DNA from: Methylophilaceae bacterium | GTDB lineage: Bacteria > Pseudomonadota > Gammaproteobacteria > Burkholderiales > Methylophilaceae | Reading direction: 5' to 3' | Length of the DNA stretch: 64,000 bases | Assembly (NCBI GenBank): GCA_947379975.1 | Contig: CANCPF010000005.1 | Span: 30,009-94,008 of the forward strand | The notes under the pieces: generated by a model | What the model was told of the DNA's origin: nothing | The model's database searches: none | The model's input: the letters and a program-made list of their open reading frames with translations, nothing else | Shown: in pieces, positions 44,649 to 53,469 of the stretch | Position numbering within the stretch: position 1 is the first letter of the stretch | Layout: every line of letters starts with the position of its first letter | Program-made: the position numbers and the translations under genes

Positions 44649-44720
44649 TTACTTGTTCATTACGTACATTGTTACTTCAAAGCCAAAACGCATTTCAGTA
44701 GCTGCTGGTGTAGTCCACAT
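44649..44720 (-). CDS. pqqA: PQQ precursor peptide PqqA (stand-alone copy)
   Basis: 23 residues: begins MWTTPAATEMRFGFEVTMY and ends VMNK. Glu15 and Tyr19 are in the invariant E-x-x-x-Y spacing that PqqE cross-links to build pyrroloquinoline quinone, and the MWT.P....MRFGFEVTMY frame matches the PqqA family. GGAG about 7-8 bases before the ATG is a strong ribosome site. No pqqB, C, D or E is next to it, so this copy relies on genes elsewhere. Too short for most gene finders. Confidence 0.92.
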   Translation of the reverse strand: MWTTPAATEMRFGFEVTMYVMNK

Positions 44721-45034
44721 AATAATTCTCCAAGGTTTTCAACTAGTTGAACAGACAAAATGTCTTGCTCTTATAATTCATTATGAGCCGACTCTTAAAT
44801 TTAGCGCTATTAATCTTCATGAATGCCGGCTAAGTAAAATCATTGAAGAAATATACTTTGCCGAGACATCACGAACGATATTTTTTCATAAAGCAGACAC
44901 TTAATTTAGTCACTTTCGACCTTAAGAGCCATACAATTGTTCTTTTCGATTTTTCTGATGTTTGAACTTCAACGATAAATAGTGGCCAGAACTATTGATT
45001 TGGTTTAAAAATATTAAATTAATAGGATGACATC
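44721..45034. promoter_or_regulatory. 314-bp divergent region between pqqA and the ADP-ribosylglycohydrolase gene
   Basis: Carries two adjacent palindromes just upstream of the pqqA ribosome site: TTCAACTAGTTGAA (44738-44751) and AGACA-AAA-TGTCT (44753-44765). ATTATAAG on the minus strand near 44770-44780 could be a -10. A second copy of the TCACTTTCGAC repeat lies at 44910-44928. Otherwise no gene; an 83-codon plus-strand frame here is antisense to pqqA and has no coding features. Confidence 0.55.
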
Positions 45035-46126
45035 ATGAGTACCAATCAACTCAATAAAGTTGACCGCATGCGAGGCGCCCTTTGGGGAATGTTTGTTGGT
45101 GACGCATTGGCGATGCCTGTGCATTGGTATTACAACATCGCGGCATTATGGCAAGATTTCGGTCAGATACGCGATTACCAGGCACCTAAAGCGCATCATC
45201 CAAACTCTATTATGGCGTTAGCGAATACTGGCAAAGCGGGACGTGGTTCGCAAGATGGAGATATTGTAGGTGAGGTGATTCTGAAGGGAAAGAAACATCA
45301 TTGGGGTCAACCTAATCGCCATTACCATCAAGGCATGCAAGCAGGGGATAACACCCTTAATTTATTGTGTTCTCGCATATTGTTGCGCTCCCTTACTAAT
45401 AACGGCCATTACGACCCAGCAGATTTCTTGCGTGAATATATTCGTTTTATGACAGAACCTGACCGGCACAACGATACTTATGCAGAATCTTATCATCGTG
45501 ACTTTTTTTCAAACTATGCAAAAGGCATCGTCCTCGAAAACTGCGCAGGCCCAGAAGGACATGACACTGCCTCAATCGGTGGTTTGGTTAGCTTACCGAT
45601 AGTCATTATTTCCACCTTAAGTGATGGTTACTTAGCGACTACAAATGCAGCTGCTTTAACGCAACAACGTCTTACGCATCTTTCATCCTTGCTTGAACGC
45701 CACGCACTAGAGCTTAGTGAGTTGCTGTTTCATATTTTTAATGATGTTAATCCAGATACAGAGCAGCTTGCCTGCGCAGCTGCCAGCAAACTTGGTTTCC
45801 CAGCAGCTCAAGTTATTCAGAATGTTCGCCGCAACAAAAGCTCAGATCTTGATGTTATTGGTGGCCTACTTAGTCCTGCTTGCTATATCGACCAATCGTT
45901 TCCTTCCGTACTCTATCTAGCCGCTCGCTACCAGGATGATTTTGAAAGTGCACTGATTGCTAACACCAATGTTGGTGGCGATAACTGCCATCGAGGAGCC
46001 GTGTTAGGCGCAATACTTGGTGCAGCGTTGGGTGTAAGTGCTATACCAAAACGCTGGGTGAATGGTTTAACAGCGCGCGTTGAACTAAATGATGAGATTG
46101 AGCAGTTTATTGCCGGTTATGCATAA
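45035..46126 (+). CDS. ADP-ribosylglycohydrolase-family protein (divergent metal site)
   Basis: 363 residues. The fold signature is clear: RGALWGMFVGDALAMPVHW at the N-terminus, GHDTASIGGLVSLPIV in the middle, NTNVGGDNCHRGAVLGAILGA at the C-terminus (311-330). In DraG/ARH enzymes the metal ligands come from a D-D-T and a GGDTDT motif; here these read G-D-N-T (104-107) and GGDNCH (314-319). It may have altered metal use or a different substrate. AGGA lies upstream of the start. Not linked to nitrogenase genes here. Confidence 0.82.
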   Translation: MSTNQLNKVDRMRGALWGMFVGDALAMPVHWYYNIAALWQDFGQIRDYQAPKAHHPNSIMALANTGKAGRGSQDGDIVGEVILKGKKHHWGQPNRHYHQGMQAGDNTLNLLCSRILLRSLTNNGHYDPADFLREYIRFMTEPDRHNDTYAESYHRDFFSNYAKGIVLENCAGPEGHDTASIGGLVSLPIVIISTLSDGYLATTNAAALTQQRLTHLSSLLERHALELSELLFHIFNDVNPDTEQLACAAASKLGFPAAQVIQNVRRNKSSDLDVIGGLLSPACYIDQSFPSVLYLAARYQDDFESALIANTNVGGDNCHRGAVLGAILGAALGVSAIPKRWVNGLTARVELNDEIEQFIAGYA

Positions 46127-46359
46127 TCGGCAAACTTGCGCTCAATGCTGAAATACTAGGTTAACCGTCCGCTATTGGCCGAGGCTGCCCTAAGAGATCT
46201 AAATCAAGCATCGGCTAAGAAGACATCTAGACTGCAAGTAAATATCAATAGGTGACATTTATAATTAGATGGGACATGACTTAATAAGGTCGGTTGAAAT
46301 GCTAATCAACTGATTATTTTACTTCGCATACCACAGCTACAATAGCGTAGTTCAATAGG

Positions 46360-46383
46360 AAAAGGCCCAAAATTGGGCCTTTT
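46360..46383. terminator. Bidirectional terminator between the ADP-ribosylglycohydrolase gene and ppiC
   Basis: AAAAGGCCC (46360-46368), loop AAAATT, GGGCCTTTT (46375-46383): a perfect 9-bp stem with A-run and T-run on the two sides, between convergent genes. Confidence 0.9.
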
Positions 46384-46409
46384 AATCAACGCCTAAAGCT
46401 ATTAATTGA

Positions 46410-47198
46410 TTATTTTACAATGTCAATTTTGGCTTTACTGCGTAAGTCTGCCATCATTTTTTCTAGGTTATGTTGTTGCAGGTTTTTTTGTAAGCCATCT
46501 TTCACTTTGTCGTAAGCAAGTGGCTGTGATGGGCGGGTGTCCATTAGTTTAATGACATGCCAGCCGAATTGCGTTTGTACTGGTGTGGCGGTTACAGCAC
46601 CTTTTTGTAGTCCAGCAACCGCTTCGCTGAATGATTTCACCATTGTCGCTGGTGAGAACCAGCCCAAATCACCGCCTTTATCTTTAGAGCCAGGATCCAT
46701 TGATTTTTCTTTGGCAATTTTAGCAAAGTTGCCGCCTTTGCTTAGTTGCGCAATGACATCTTTAGCTTCAGCTTCGGTTTTAACTAAAATGTGTTGCGCG
46801 CTATATTCTTTATCGCCATAAGCTTTTTTGTATTGTTCATAAGCAGCTTTGCTATCAGCCTCTGAAACTGGATTTTTCTTTACGAAGTCTTGTAAAAATG
46901 CGCCAGTCAATAGTTCACGGCGAGAAAGTTCTTCGCGTGCAATGTAGTCTGGTTGTTTATCTAAGCCTAACTTCTGCGCTTCTTGATAGACTAATTCAGA
47001 ATCGACTAATTTATTTACAATAGCATCTTTTACCGGTGCATCAACTTTTTGACCGCGTGCTGTAGCGTCTTTGGCAATGTAATCAAACACTGATTGTTTA
47101 ATCGGTTTGCCGTTTACTGTAGCAACATTATCAGCCGCAAAAGCGGTAGAAGTTAAAGATAAAATGGCTACAGCGATTAATGTTTGGCTAAATTTCAT
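46410..47198 (-). CDS. Periplasmic peptidyl-prolyl cis-trans isomerase, parvulin (PpiC) type
   Basis: 262 residues. Signal peptide FSQTLIAVAILSLTSTAFAAD. N-terminal SurA-like helices (residues 25-125) and one rotamase domain (about 130-225; YSAQHILVKTEAEAKDVIAQL, GGDLGWFSPATMV, FGWHVIKLMD). Assists folding of exported proteins. GAGGA before the start. Last gene of the yciB-yciI-bolA-ppiC operon. Confidence 0.94.
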   Translation of the reverse strand: MKFSQTLIAVAILSLTSTAFAADNVATVNGKPIKQSVFDYIAKDATARGQKVDAPVKDAIVNKLVDSELVYQEAQKLGLDKQPDYIAREELSRRELLTGAFLQDFVKKNPVSEADSKAAYEQYKKAYGDKEYSAQHILVKTEAEAKDVIAQLSKGGNFAKIAKEKSMDPGSKDKGGDLGWFSPATMVKSFSEAVAGLQKGAVTATPVQTQFGWHVIKLMDTRPSQPLAYDKVKDGLQKNLQQHNLEKMMADLRSKAKIDIVK

Positions 47199-47257
47199 GC
47201 AAAAATCCTCAAGGTTATAGTAGTTGGGTTTTATTTTCTGGTTAGTTTGTAGCGTTT

Positions 47258-47524
47258 TTATGCTTCATCAGGTGCGAGCGCATGAATACTTAGCGCATGG
47301 ATCTGTTTAGGAATAAGATCATTAAGTGCTTGATAAATAAGACGATGGCGTATTATCTGTGATTTTTCAAAAAAATGCGAGCTAGTCATGTGAAGCTTAA
47401 AATGCCCGCCACCACCATTACCTTGGTGTCCAGCATGCATGGCACTTTCATCTATTATTTTAAGCGCGGTTGGCGCTAGAGCTTGCAGGCGTTTGGTCAT
47501 TTCTTGAATTAAAGATTCTGTCAT
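47258..47524 (-). CDS. BolA-family protein
   Basis: 88 residues from ATG 47524; a GTG three codons earlier is possible. BolA fold with the conserved SAMHAGHQG and HFKLHMTSSHF region, and the RHRLIYQAL motif. BolA proteins pair with monothiol glutaredoxins in iron-sulfur handling. Between yciI and ppiC in the operon. Confidence 0.9.
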   Translation of the reverse strand: MTESLIQEMTKRLQALAPTALKIIDESAMHAGHQGNGGGGHFKLHMTSSHFFEKSQIIRHRLIYQALNDLIPKQIHALSIHALAPDEA

Positions 47525-47590
47525 TAAGGTCACTGGTATTAGGGTTGTTGAAATTAAAGTTACTGGAATTGTCGTTTTAAATAATGAGGC

Positions 47591-47893
47591 TTAAGCTGGT
47601 AGGCTTTTTCTAAAAGGCTTCACTACAACGTGCTGATATACACCAGCGATGACAAATGGGTCATTATTAGCCCAAACAGTCGCTTCTTCTAGTGTTGTAA
47701 ATTCTGCCACAATCAGGCTGCCACTATAACCTGCAGGTCCTGGGTCTAAGCTATCGGTGGCTGGAAAAGGCCCCGCCAACAATAAACGGCCTGCATTTTG
47801 CAATATTTGTAATCTGTTTAAATGTTCAGGTCTAGCCGCTAATCTTTTTTCTAAACTATTGGCAGTATCTTCCGCAATAATGGCATACCACAT
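47591..47893 (-). CDS. YciI-family protein
   Basis: 100 residues. Typical YciI pattern: MWYAIIAEDTANSLEKR, RPEHLNRLQ, GPFPA and NDPFVIAGVY. The conserved His-Asp pair is suggested by RPEHL and NDPF. Function unclear (muconolactone-isomerase-like fold). Its ATG shares one base with the yciB stop (TAATG), so translation is coupled. Confidence 0.92.
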   Translation of the reverse strand: MWYAIIAEDTANSLEKRLAARPEHLNRLQILQNAGRLLLAGPFPATDSLDPGPAGYSGSLIVAEFTTLEEATVWANNDPFVIAGVYQHVVVKPFRKSLPA

Positions 47894-48477
47894 TAGTTTG
47901 AACCGTCCTTTAGGTCTTTATTACCATCTTCGTTTTTACTTTTAACATCATCAGGTGTTAGATATTTACTGAGTATGAGTGTTTGTAACACAATGAATAT
48001 GAACATGATGCCGGTAATGCCAAATAGTTTGAAGTTTACCCAAGCATCTTGCGAGTAATTAAATGCAACATACAAATTTAAAAAGCCTAAAGCTAAAAAT
48101 AGCAGCGCCCAAGCTAAGTTGAGTGTTGTCCAAATATTTTCAGGCAAACTTATTTGTGCTTGCATCATATTGCGGATGAGATTTTTTTTGAATATTAATT
48201 GCGCGCCAATTAAGCTGGCTGAAAATAGCCAATATAAAACCGTTGGTTTCCATTGAATAAATGTTGGGTCTTTTAGTAATAAGGTTGCGCCACCAAATAC
48301 GGTAATAATTACGCCGCTAACCATCAACATTTTTTCGACTTTGCCGTGGCGGATTTTGCTGTATGCAATTTGGCCAACTGTGGCAATGATGGCGACTGCG
48401 GTTGCGGTGTAGATGCCGAAAAATTTAAATGCGGCAAAGAACAAAATGACTGGAAACAGATCAAACAAAAACTTCAT
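47893..48477 (-). CDS. yciB: Inner-membrane septation protein YciB (IspA-type)
   Basis: 194 residues from ATG 48477 (MKFLFDLFPVILFFAAFK), the canonical start; a TTG four codons earlier is not needed. Five to six membrane helices, with KPTVLYWLF and NLAWALLFLALGFLNLYVAF. Affects cell division and envelope integrity. First gene of the operon with yciI, bolA and ppiC. Confidence 0.93.
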   Translation of the reverse strand: MKFLFDLFPVILFFAAFKFFGIYTATAVAIIATVGQIAYSKIRHGKVEKMLMVSGVIITVFGGATLLLKDPTFIQWKPTVLYWLFSASLIGAQLIFKKNLIRNMMQAQISLPENIWTTLNLAWALLFLALGFLNLYVAFNYSQDAWVNFKLFGITGIMFIFIVLQTLILSKYLTPDDVKSKNEDGNKDLKDGSN

Positions 48478-48742
48478 ATTAGGTCTCAAATGATATTGGA
48501 TGTAAAAAAGCTAGCTGCTAGAGGCATCATATAGAATAGCGCTAGGCTTGGGCAGTTTTAGTGTTTTTAATTAAGACTATTTTAATTAACAATATATTTT
48601 AATTCACATAATCAACAACAGTGCTTTAGCCTAAGGCGCTATTTTGCTATGATTGATGTTGCGTCGCAAGGCGTAATTGCAAGCGGACTGCTCAATTAAT
48701 TTCTAATTGGCATGTCATTTTTCTAGGGTATATCTCACATCT

Positions 48743-49651
48743 ATGTCTTTAAGCATCGATTTGCATGCACATTCTAATATTTCTGATGGACTATTAGCGC
48801 CCTCAGCGCTGGTCGAGCATGCGTTTAATCACAATATTAAACTATTGGCCTTAACTGACCATGATGATACTAGCGGTTTAGCGATTGCCGAGATTGAAAC
48901 TGTACGCTTAGGCATGCAATTAATCAAAGGTGTAGAAATATCCGTCAGCTGGAAAAAACGCACAATTCATATTGTCGGGTTAAGGATAAATCCAGAGTAT
49001 CCACCGTTAAAAGAAGGCTTGGCGGCCATTCGTGCTGGTAGACATGTTCGTGCTATTGGTATGGCCGCAGGTTTAGATAAAGTCGGCATTACGGGCAGCT
49101 TAGAAGGCGCTTATGAATATGCGCAAGAGGGCATTATCAGCCGTACGCATTTTGCACGGTTTTTGGTTAATACAGGCGTAGCCAAAGATAATAAAGCAGT
49201 TTTTAAAAACTACTTGGTCAAGGGTAAGCCTGGCTTTTTTGAGCATCAATGGGCAAGTTTAGAAGAGGCCGTTAGTTGGATTGTTGGTAGTGGTGGTGTG
49301 GCGGTAATTGCGCACCCAGGGCGTTATGATTTAGGCCGTACTAATATGTTATTACTGTTAGAGGAGTTTCGTGCTGTTGGTGGAGATGCCATCGAGGTGG
49401 TTACTGGTAGCCATACCGCAGATCAATATCTAGAGTTTGCAAAATATGCACAGTTATTTGGCCTCAAATCTTCGCAAGGCTCAGACTATCACGGCAAAGG
49501 CATCAGCTTTATGGAAATGGGCCGCCTGCCTGCCTTGCCGAGTAATTGTGTGCCGGTTTGGCAAGATTGGCCAGAGGCGGAGTTTGCTAAAAGTCCATTT
49601 TCTCAAAACCAGATTCCTGAAAAGCCACTTTTAGAAACAGTTTCAGACTAA
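48743..49651 (+). CDS. PHP-domain 3',5'-nucleoside bisphosphate phosphatase / 5'-3' exoribonuclease (RNase AM-like)
   Basis: 302 residues from ATG 48743 (MSLSIDLHAHSNISDG); an upstream ATG at 48707 would add 12 odd residues. PHP motifs HAHSNISDG, LTDHDDT, AVIAHPGRY and QGSDYHGKG. E. coli TrpH/YciV (RNase AM) is the counterpart. Gene order with yciO downstream supports this. Confidence 0.9.
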   Translation: MSLSIDLHAHSNISDGLLAPSALVEHAFNHNIKLLALTDHDDTSGLAIAEIETVRLGMQLIKGVEISVSWKKRTIHIVGLRINPEYPPLKEGLAAIRAGRHVRAIGMAAGLDKVGITGSLEGAYEYAQEGIISRTHFARFLVNTGVAKDNKAVFKNYLVKGKPGFFEHQWASLEEAVSWIVGSGGVAVIAHPGRYDLGRTNMLLLLEEFRAVGGDAIEVVTGSHTADQYLEFAKYAQLFGLKSSQGSDYHGKGISFMEMGRLPALPSNCVPVWQDWPEAEFAKSPFSQNQIPEKPLLETVSD

Positions 49652-49682
49652 AAACTCATTAAGAGAAAATTAAGCTACCCGT

Positions 49683-50306
49683 ATGTCGCAATTTTTTAAT
49701 GTTAATCCAGACAACCCGCAGGCGCGACTCATCGCGCAAACCGCAGATATTTTGCGTAAAGGCGGTGTGATTGCTTATCCTACAGATTCTGGCTATGCGC
49801 TGGGCTGCATGTTGGGTAATGGCGATGCCCAGACCAGAATTCGCCAAATTCGCGGCGTTGATGATAAGCATTTATTCACCTTAATTTGTCGAAACTTAAG
49901 TGAGTTGGGTAATTATGCGATTGTCAGCAATAGCCAGTTTCGTTTACTTAAAGCCAATACACCGGGTGCTTATACTTTTATTTTAAATGCCACGCGTGAA
50001 GTGCCGCGTAAGTTACAACACCCCAAGCGGAGCACTGTAGGCTTGCGTGTGCCGAAACATATTATTGTTCAAGCGATATTAGAGGCCATTGATGCACCGT
50101 TGTTGAGCATGACGCTGACAATACCCAATGAAGACTATGCATTAAGTGAAGCTTGGCAGATACGCGATCAGCTAGAACATCAAGTAGATTTGGTAATTGA
50201 TGCTGGCGATTGTGTTGCAGGCGCTACCTCTGTGATTGATTTGACCGGTGATGCACCAACACTAATACGTGAAGGCTTAGGTGATTTAGCACCTTTTGGC
50301 CTTTAG
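49683..50306 (+). CDS. yciO: YrdC/Sua5/YciO-type threonylcarbamoyl-AMP synthase-like protein
   Basis: 207 residues. SUA5/YrdC fold: IAYPTDSGYALGCMLGN, KHLFTLICRNLSELG, PGAYTFILNAT, STVGLRVPKH. Binds ATP and threonine; the YciO branch has low or uncertain activity compared with TsaC. Likely co-transcribed with the PHP gene (31-base gap). Confidence 0.9.
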   Translation: MSQFFNVNPDNPQARLIAQTADILRKGGVIAYPTDSGYALGCMLGNGDAQTRIRQIRGVDDKHLFTLICRNLSELGNYAIVSNSQFRLLKANTPGAYTFILNATREVPRKLQHPKRSTVGLRVPKHIIVQAILEAIDAPLLSMTLTIPNEDYALSEAWQIRDQLEHQVDLVIDAGDCVAGATSVIDLTGDAPTLIREGLGDLAPFGL

Positions 50307-50366
50307 CAAATAACATTTATAAACCAAGTAAATAAACAAATATTTAATTAATTTAAAGAGTCCCTA

Positions 50367-51005
50367 ATGGAATTATCGCTCATACAAAAAATAGCCATTT
50401 ATGCACTGCCTGTGCTTTTTGCCATTACTGTGCATGAGGCTGCGCATGGTTATGCGGCCAAGTATTTTGGTGATATGACTGCCTATAAAGCTGGTCGTAT
50501 CAGTCTAAACCCAATTAGACATATTGATCTTTTTGGTACGATTATTTTGCCAGCCTTAACTTTAGCACTAGGCGGAATTTTGTTTGGTTGGGCCAAGCCT
50601 GTGCCGGTGGATTTTAGCCGCTTACGCAATCCTAAACGCGATATGTTATGGGTCGCTGCTGCTGGTCCGGCCTCCAATTTTGTGATGGCTATCATTTGGG
50701 TATTCGTGTTTAAGTTTTCAATGAGCGCGCCAGAATCTATCGCTTATCCGTTGGCGATGATGGCCAAAGCCGGCATCAGCATTAACATTGTGTTGATGGT
50801 GTTAAATTTACTACCATTACCACCATTAGATGGCGGACGCATTGCTGTGAGTTTATTACCCATGCAATACGCGATGAAATTTGCACAGCTAGAGCGCTAC
50901 GGATTCATTATTTTAATCGCACTGATGTTTTCTGGCGTACTCAGCCAAATTTTAAACCCGCTAATCAATGTGGTTTATGCGCTAATATATAGCTTATTCG
51001 GCTAA
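50367..51005 (+). CDS. M50 site-2-protease-family membrane metalloprotease
   Basis: 212 residues. Zinc motif HEAAH at residues 23-27 and the third ligand in NLLPLPPLDGGRIA. Five to six membrane helices and no PDZ or CBS domain, the small Rip type. Likely cleaves a membrane peptide; substrate unknown. Sits before trpS as in many betaproteobacteria. Confidence 0.92.
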   Translation: MELSLIQKIAIYALPVLFAITVHEAAHGYAAKYFGDMTAYKAGRISLNPIRHIDLFGTIILPALTLALGGILFGWAKPVPVDFSRLRNPKRDMLWVAAAGPASNFVMAIIWVFVFKFSMSAPESIAYPLAMMAKAGISINIVLMVLNLLPLPPLDGGRIAVSLLPMQYAMKFAQLERYGFIILIALMFSGVLSQILNPLINVVYALIYSLFG

Positions 51006-51064
51006 GCTTGTTTGTATAATAACAACACTATTTAACTCAAGTATTACATTTAAGGTTTTATCAC

Positions 51065-52267
51065 ATGGCAATCGAACGTGTTTTATCAGGCATGCGTCCT
51101 ACCGGTAATTTGCATTTAGGGCATTACAACGGCGTATTAAAAAACTGGATTAAGCTACAGCACGAGCATGAATGCTTGTTCTTTGTGGCCGATTGGCACG
51201 CACTAACCACGCATTACGATACACCGGAAATCATAGAAGAAAGCGTGTGGGAGATGGTCATTGATTGGCTAGCTGCCGGTGTAGATCCGGCAAACTCAAC
51301 GATTTTTATTCAATCTCGTGTGCCAGAACATGCTGAATTACATACTTTATTAAGCATGATTACACCGCTTAGCTGGTTAGAGCGGGTGCCGACTTATAAA
51401 GATCAGCAAGAAAAACTTGCCAGTAAAGATCTATCAACGTACGGATTTTTGGGTTACCCATTACTACAAAGTGCTGACATTTTGATTTATAAAGCCACGC
51501 AAGTACCCGTTGGCGAAGATCAAATTCCGCATATTGAATTTACCCGTGAAATCGCCAGACGTTTTAATCATATTTACGGCAAAGAAAAAGGCTTTGAAGA
51601 AAAAGCTGAAGCCGCAATTAAAAAATTAGGCAGTAAACGCAGTGCCTTATATCAAGAAATGCGTAACGCTTATCAACAAAGCGGCGATGCTGAAGCCTTA
51701 GATTCAGCACGCGCGATGATAGAAGAGCAGCAAGGCATGAGCATGGGCGACAAAGAACGCTTGCTTGGCTATTTAGAAGGCGGCGGCAAAATGATTTTGG
51801 TCGAGCCAGATTACAAGCTTACGCCAGCTTCAAAAATGCCAGGTTTAGATGGCCAGAAAATGTCTAAATCTTATAACAACACGATTTCAATGCGTGAAGA
51901 TGTAGATTCAGTCGCTAAAAAAATCAAAACCATGCCAACTGACCCAGCGCGCGTACGCCGCACTGATCCTGGTGATCCGGCAAAATGTCCGGTTTGGCAA
52001 TTACACCAGATCTATTCAAACCAAGCCACGCAAGACTGGGCGCAAGCAGGTTGTAAAACTGCAGGTATTGGCTGTATAGAGTGTAAAGGCCCAGTAATTG
52101 AAGGTGTGTTAGCTGAGCTAAAACCGATTCAAGAACGCGCCGCACAATATGCGGAAGACCCAACCTTAGTGAAAAATATCGTTGCAGAAGGTTGTGAGAA
52201 AGCTCGTAAATTGGCTAGAGAAACTATGCGCGATGTGCGTGAAGTAATGGGTTTAAATTACTCTTAA
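51065..52267 (+). CDS. trpS: Tryptophanyl-tRNA synthetase
   Basis: 400 residues. Class I motifs RPTGNLHLGHYNGVL (about 12-26) and QKMSKSYNN (about 271). Has an extra C-terminal block with several cysteines (CKTAGIGCIECKGP) that is common in the longer (about 400-residue) bacterial form. Charges tRNA-Trp. Confidence 0.97.
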   Translation: MAIERVLSGMRPTGNLHLGHYNGVLKNWIKLQHEHECLFFVADWHALTTHYDTPEIIEESVWEMVIDWLAAGVDPANSTIFIQSRVPEHAELHTLLSMITPLSWLERVPTYKDQQEKLASKDLSTYGFLGYPLLQSADILIYKATQVPVGEDQIPHIEFTREIARRFNHIYGKEKGFEEKAEAAIKKLGSKRSALYQEMRNAYQQSGDAEALDSARAMIEEQQGMSMGDKERLLGYLEGGGKMILVEPDYKLTPASKMPGLDGQKMSKSYNNTISMREDVDSVAKKIKTMPTDPARVRRTDPGDPAKCPVWQLHQIYSNQATQDWAQAGCKTAGIGCIECKGPVIEGVLAELKPIQERAAQYAEDPTLVKNIVAEGCEKARKLARETMRDVREVMGLNYS

Positions 52268-52291
52268 TGCCTGCTAAAGAATGTTGCTAGC

Positions 52292-52624
52292 ATGAACCAC
52301 TGGTTAGCGATTGCCATCGCAATTGTGGCAGAAGTGATTGCCACTACGGCATTAAAAGCTTCTGATGAATTTACTCACTTGCTGCCGTCATTGGTTGCCG
52401 CGCTAGGTTATGGGGTAGCCTTTTATTTTATGACCATCAGTATGCGCGTTTTTCCGGTGGGTATTATGTATGCCATTTGGTCCGGCCTAGGAATAGTGTT
52501 GATATCCATGCTAGGCTGGCTGGTATATAGGCAAACCTTGGATATTCCGGCCATGTTAGGAATGGGATTTATTATTGCTGGTGTAGTCATTATTAATGTT
52601 TTTTCGAAATCGATCGGGCATTAA
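52292..52624 (+). CDS. Small multidrug resistance (EmrE/Sug-type) transporter
   Basis: 110 residues, four membrane helices. The membrane-buried Glu14-type residue is in IVAEVIATTALKAS; the GIMYAIWSGLGIVLIS and GMGFIIAGVVIINVFS segments match the SMR family. Exports cations such as quaternary ammonium or guanidinium in exchange for protons. Set tightly between trpS (24 bases) and scpA (5 bases); it is a less usual member of this block. Confidence 0.93.
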   Translation: MNHWLAIAIAIVAEVIATTALKASDEFTHLLPSLVAALGYGVAFYFMTISMRVFPVGIMYAIWSGLGIVLISMLGWLVYRQTLDIPAMLGMGFIIAGVVIINVFSKSIGH

Positions 52625-52629
52625 CTCGT

Positions 52630-53409
52630 ATGCTAACGCAGCTTACTTTAGATGCGCGTATTCACGGTGAGGTTTTTACTCAATTGCCGCATGACCTCTA
52701 CATTCCACCGGATGCACTAGAGGTTTATTTAGATACTTTTGAAGGCCCGTTAGATTTATTGCTGTATTTAATTCGCAAACATAATCTCAATATTCTCGAT
52801 ATTCCTATGGCCGATTTAACGCGGCAATATATGGCTTATGTCGAAAAGATGCAGGACATCAAACTGGAATTGGCTGGCGATTATTTACTGATGTCTGCCA
52901 TGCTAATCGAAATTAAGTCACGATTTTTATTGCCTAAACCTGCTGATGTTGAATCTGAAGAGGATCCTAGAGCCGAGCTAGTCAGACGCTTAATGGAGTA
53001 TGAGGCCATTAAATTAGCCGCACAAAAAATAGATGAAATGCCCAAAGTTGGCGAAGATATCAGTGTTGCTAGCGCTTATTATGAAAAAATGAGTGAAGTG
53101 AAGCCGCCGGAATTTAGCTTAGATGATTTAGCCGAAGCTTGGCGCAATGTGCTTAAGCGTGCCAGCCACTTTCAGCATCACCAAGTGGGAAAAGCCGAAC
53201 TATCTGTACGTGAGCATATGAGTATAATTTTACGCCGCCTAAAAACCGATAATCTGCTTGAGTTTTCAGAACTATTCGATGTGGTGCAAGACGGCATTGC
53301 TAAGTTAGTGGTATGTTTTTTAGCAATATTAGAACTAGCGCGAGAAGGTTTATTAAGGATTACTCAGCAAGCCGCTTTTTCACCTATTTATGTGCAATTG
53401 AATGTGTAG
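52630..53409 (+). CDS. scpA: Segregation and condensation protein A
   Basis: 259 residues. N-terminal kleisin start LDTFEGPLDLLLYLIRKH and LDIPMADLTRQYM, C-terminal winged-helix (FSELFDVVQDGIAKLVVCFLAILELAREG). Kleisin linking Smc in chromosome compaction. smc itself is not in the window. scpB follows after 60 bases. Confidence 0.95.
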   Translation: MLTQLTLDARIHGEVFTQLPHDLYIPPDALEVYLDTFEGPLDLLLYLIRKHNLNILDIPMADLTRQYMAYVEKMQDIKLELAGDYLLMSAMLIEIKSRFLLPKPADVESEEDPRAELVRRLMEYEAIKLAAQKIDEMPKVGEDISVASAYYEKMSEVKPPEFSLDDLAEAWRNVLKRASHFQHHQVGKAELSVREHMSIILRRLKTDNLLEFSELFDVVQDGIAKLVVCFLAILELAREGLLRITQQAAFSPIYVQLNV

Positions 53410-53469
53410 TCATGATAATGTTGTTTCAATGGCATATTTCTAACAGCTTATTTTAACGGTTTATTTTAA

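Noticed and set aside
44653..44904. 83-codon plus-strand reading frame
   Set aside because: It runs antisense to pqqA, has no ribosome site and no recognisable protein features.
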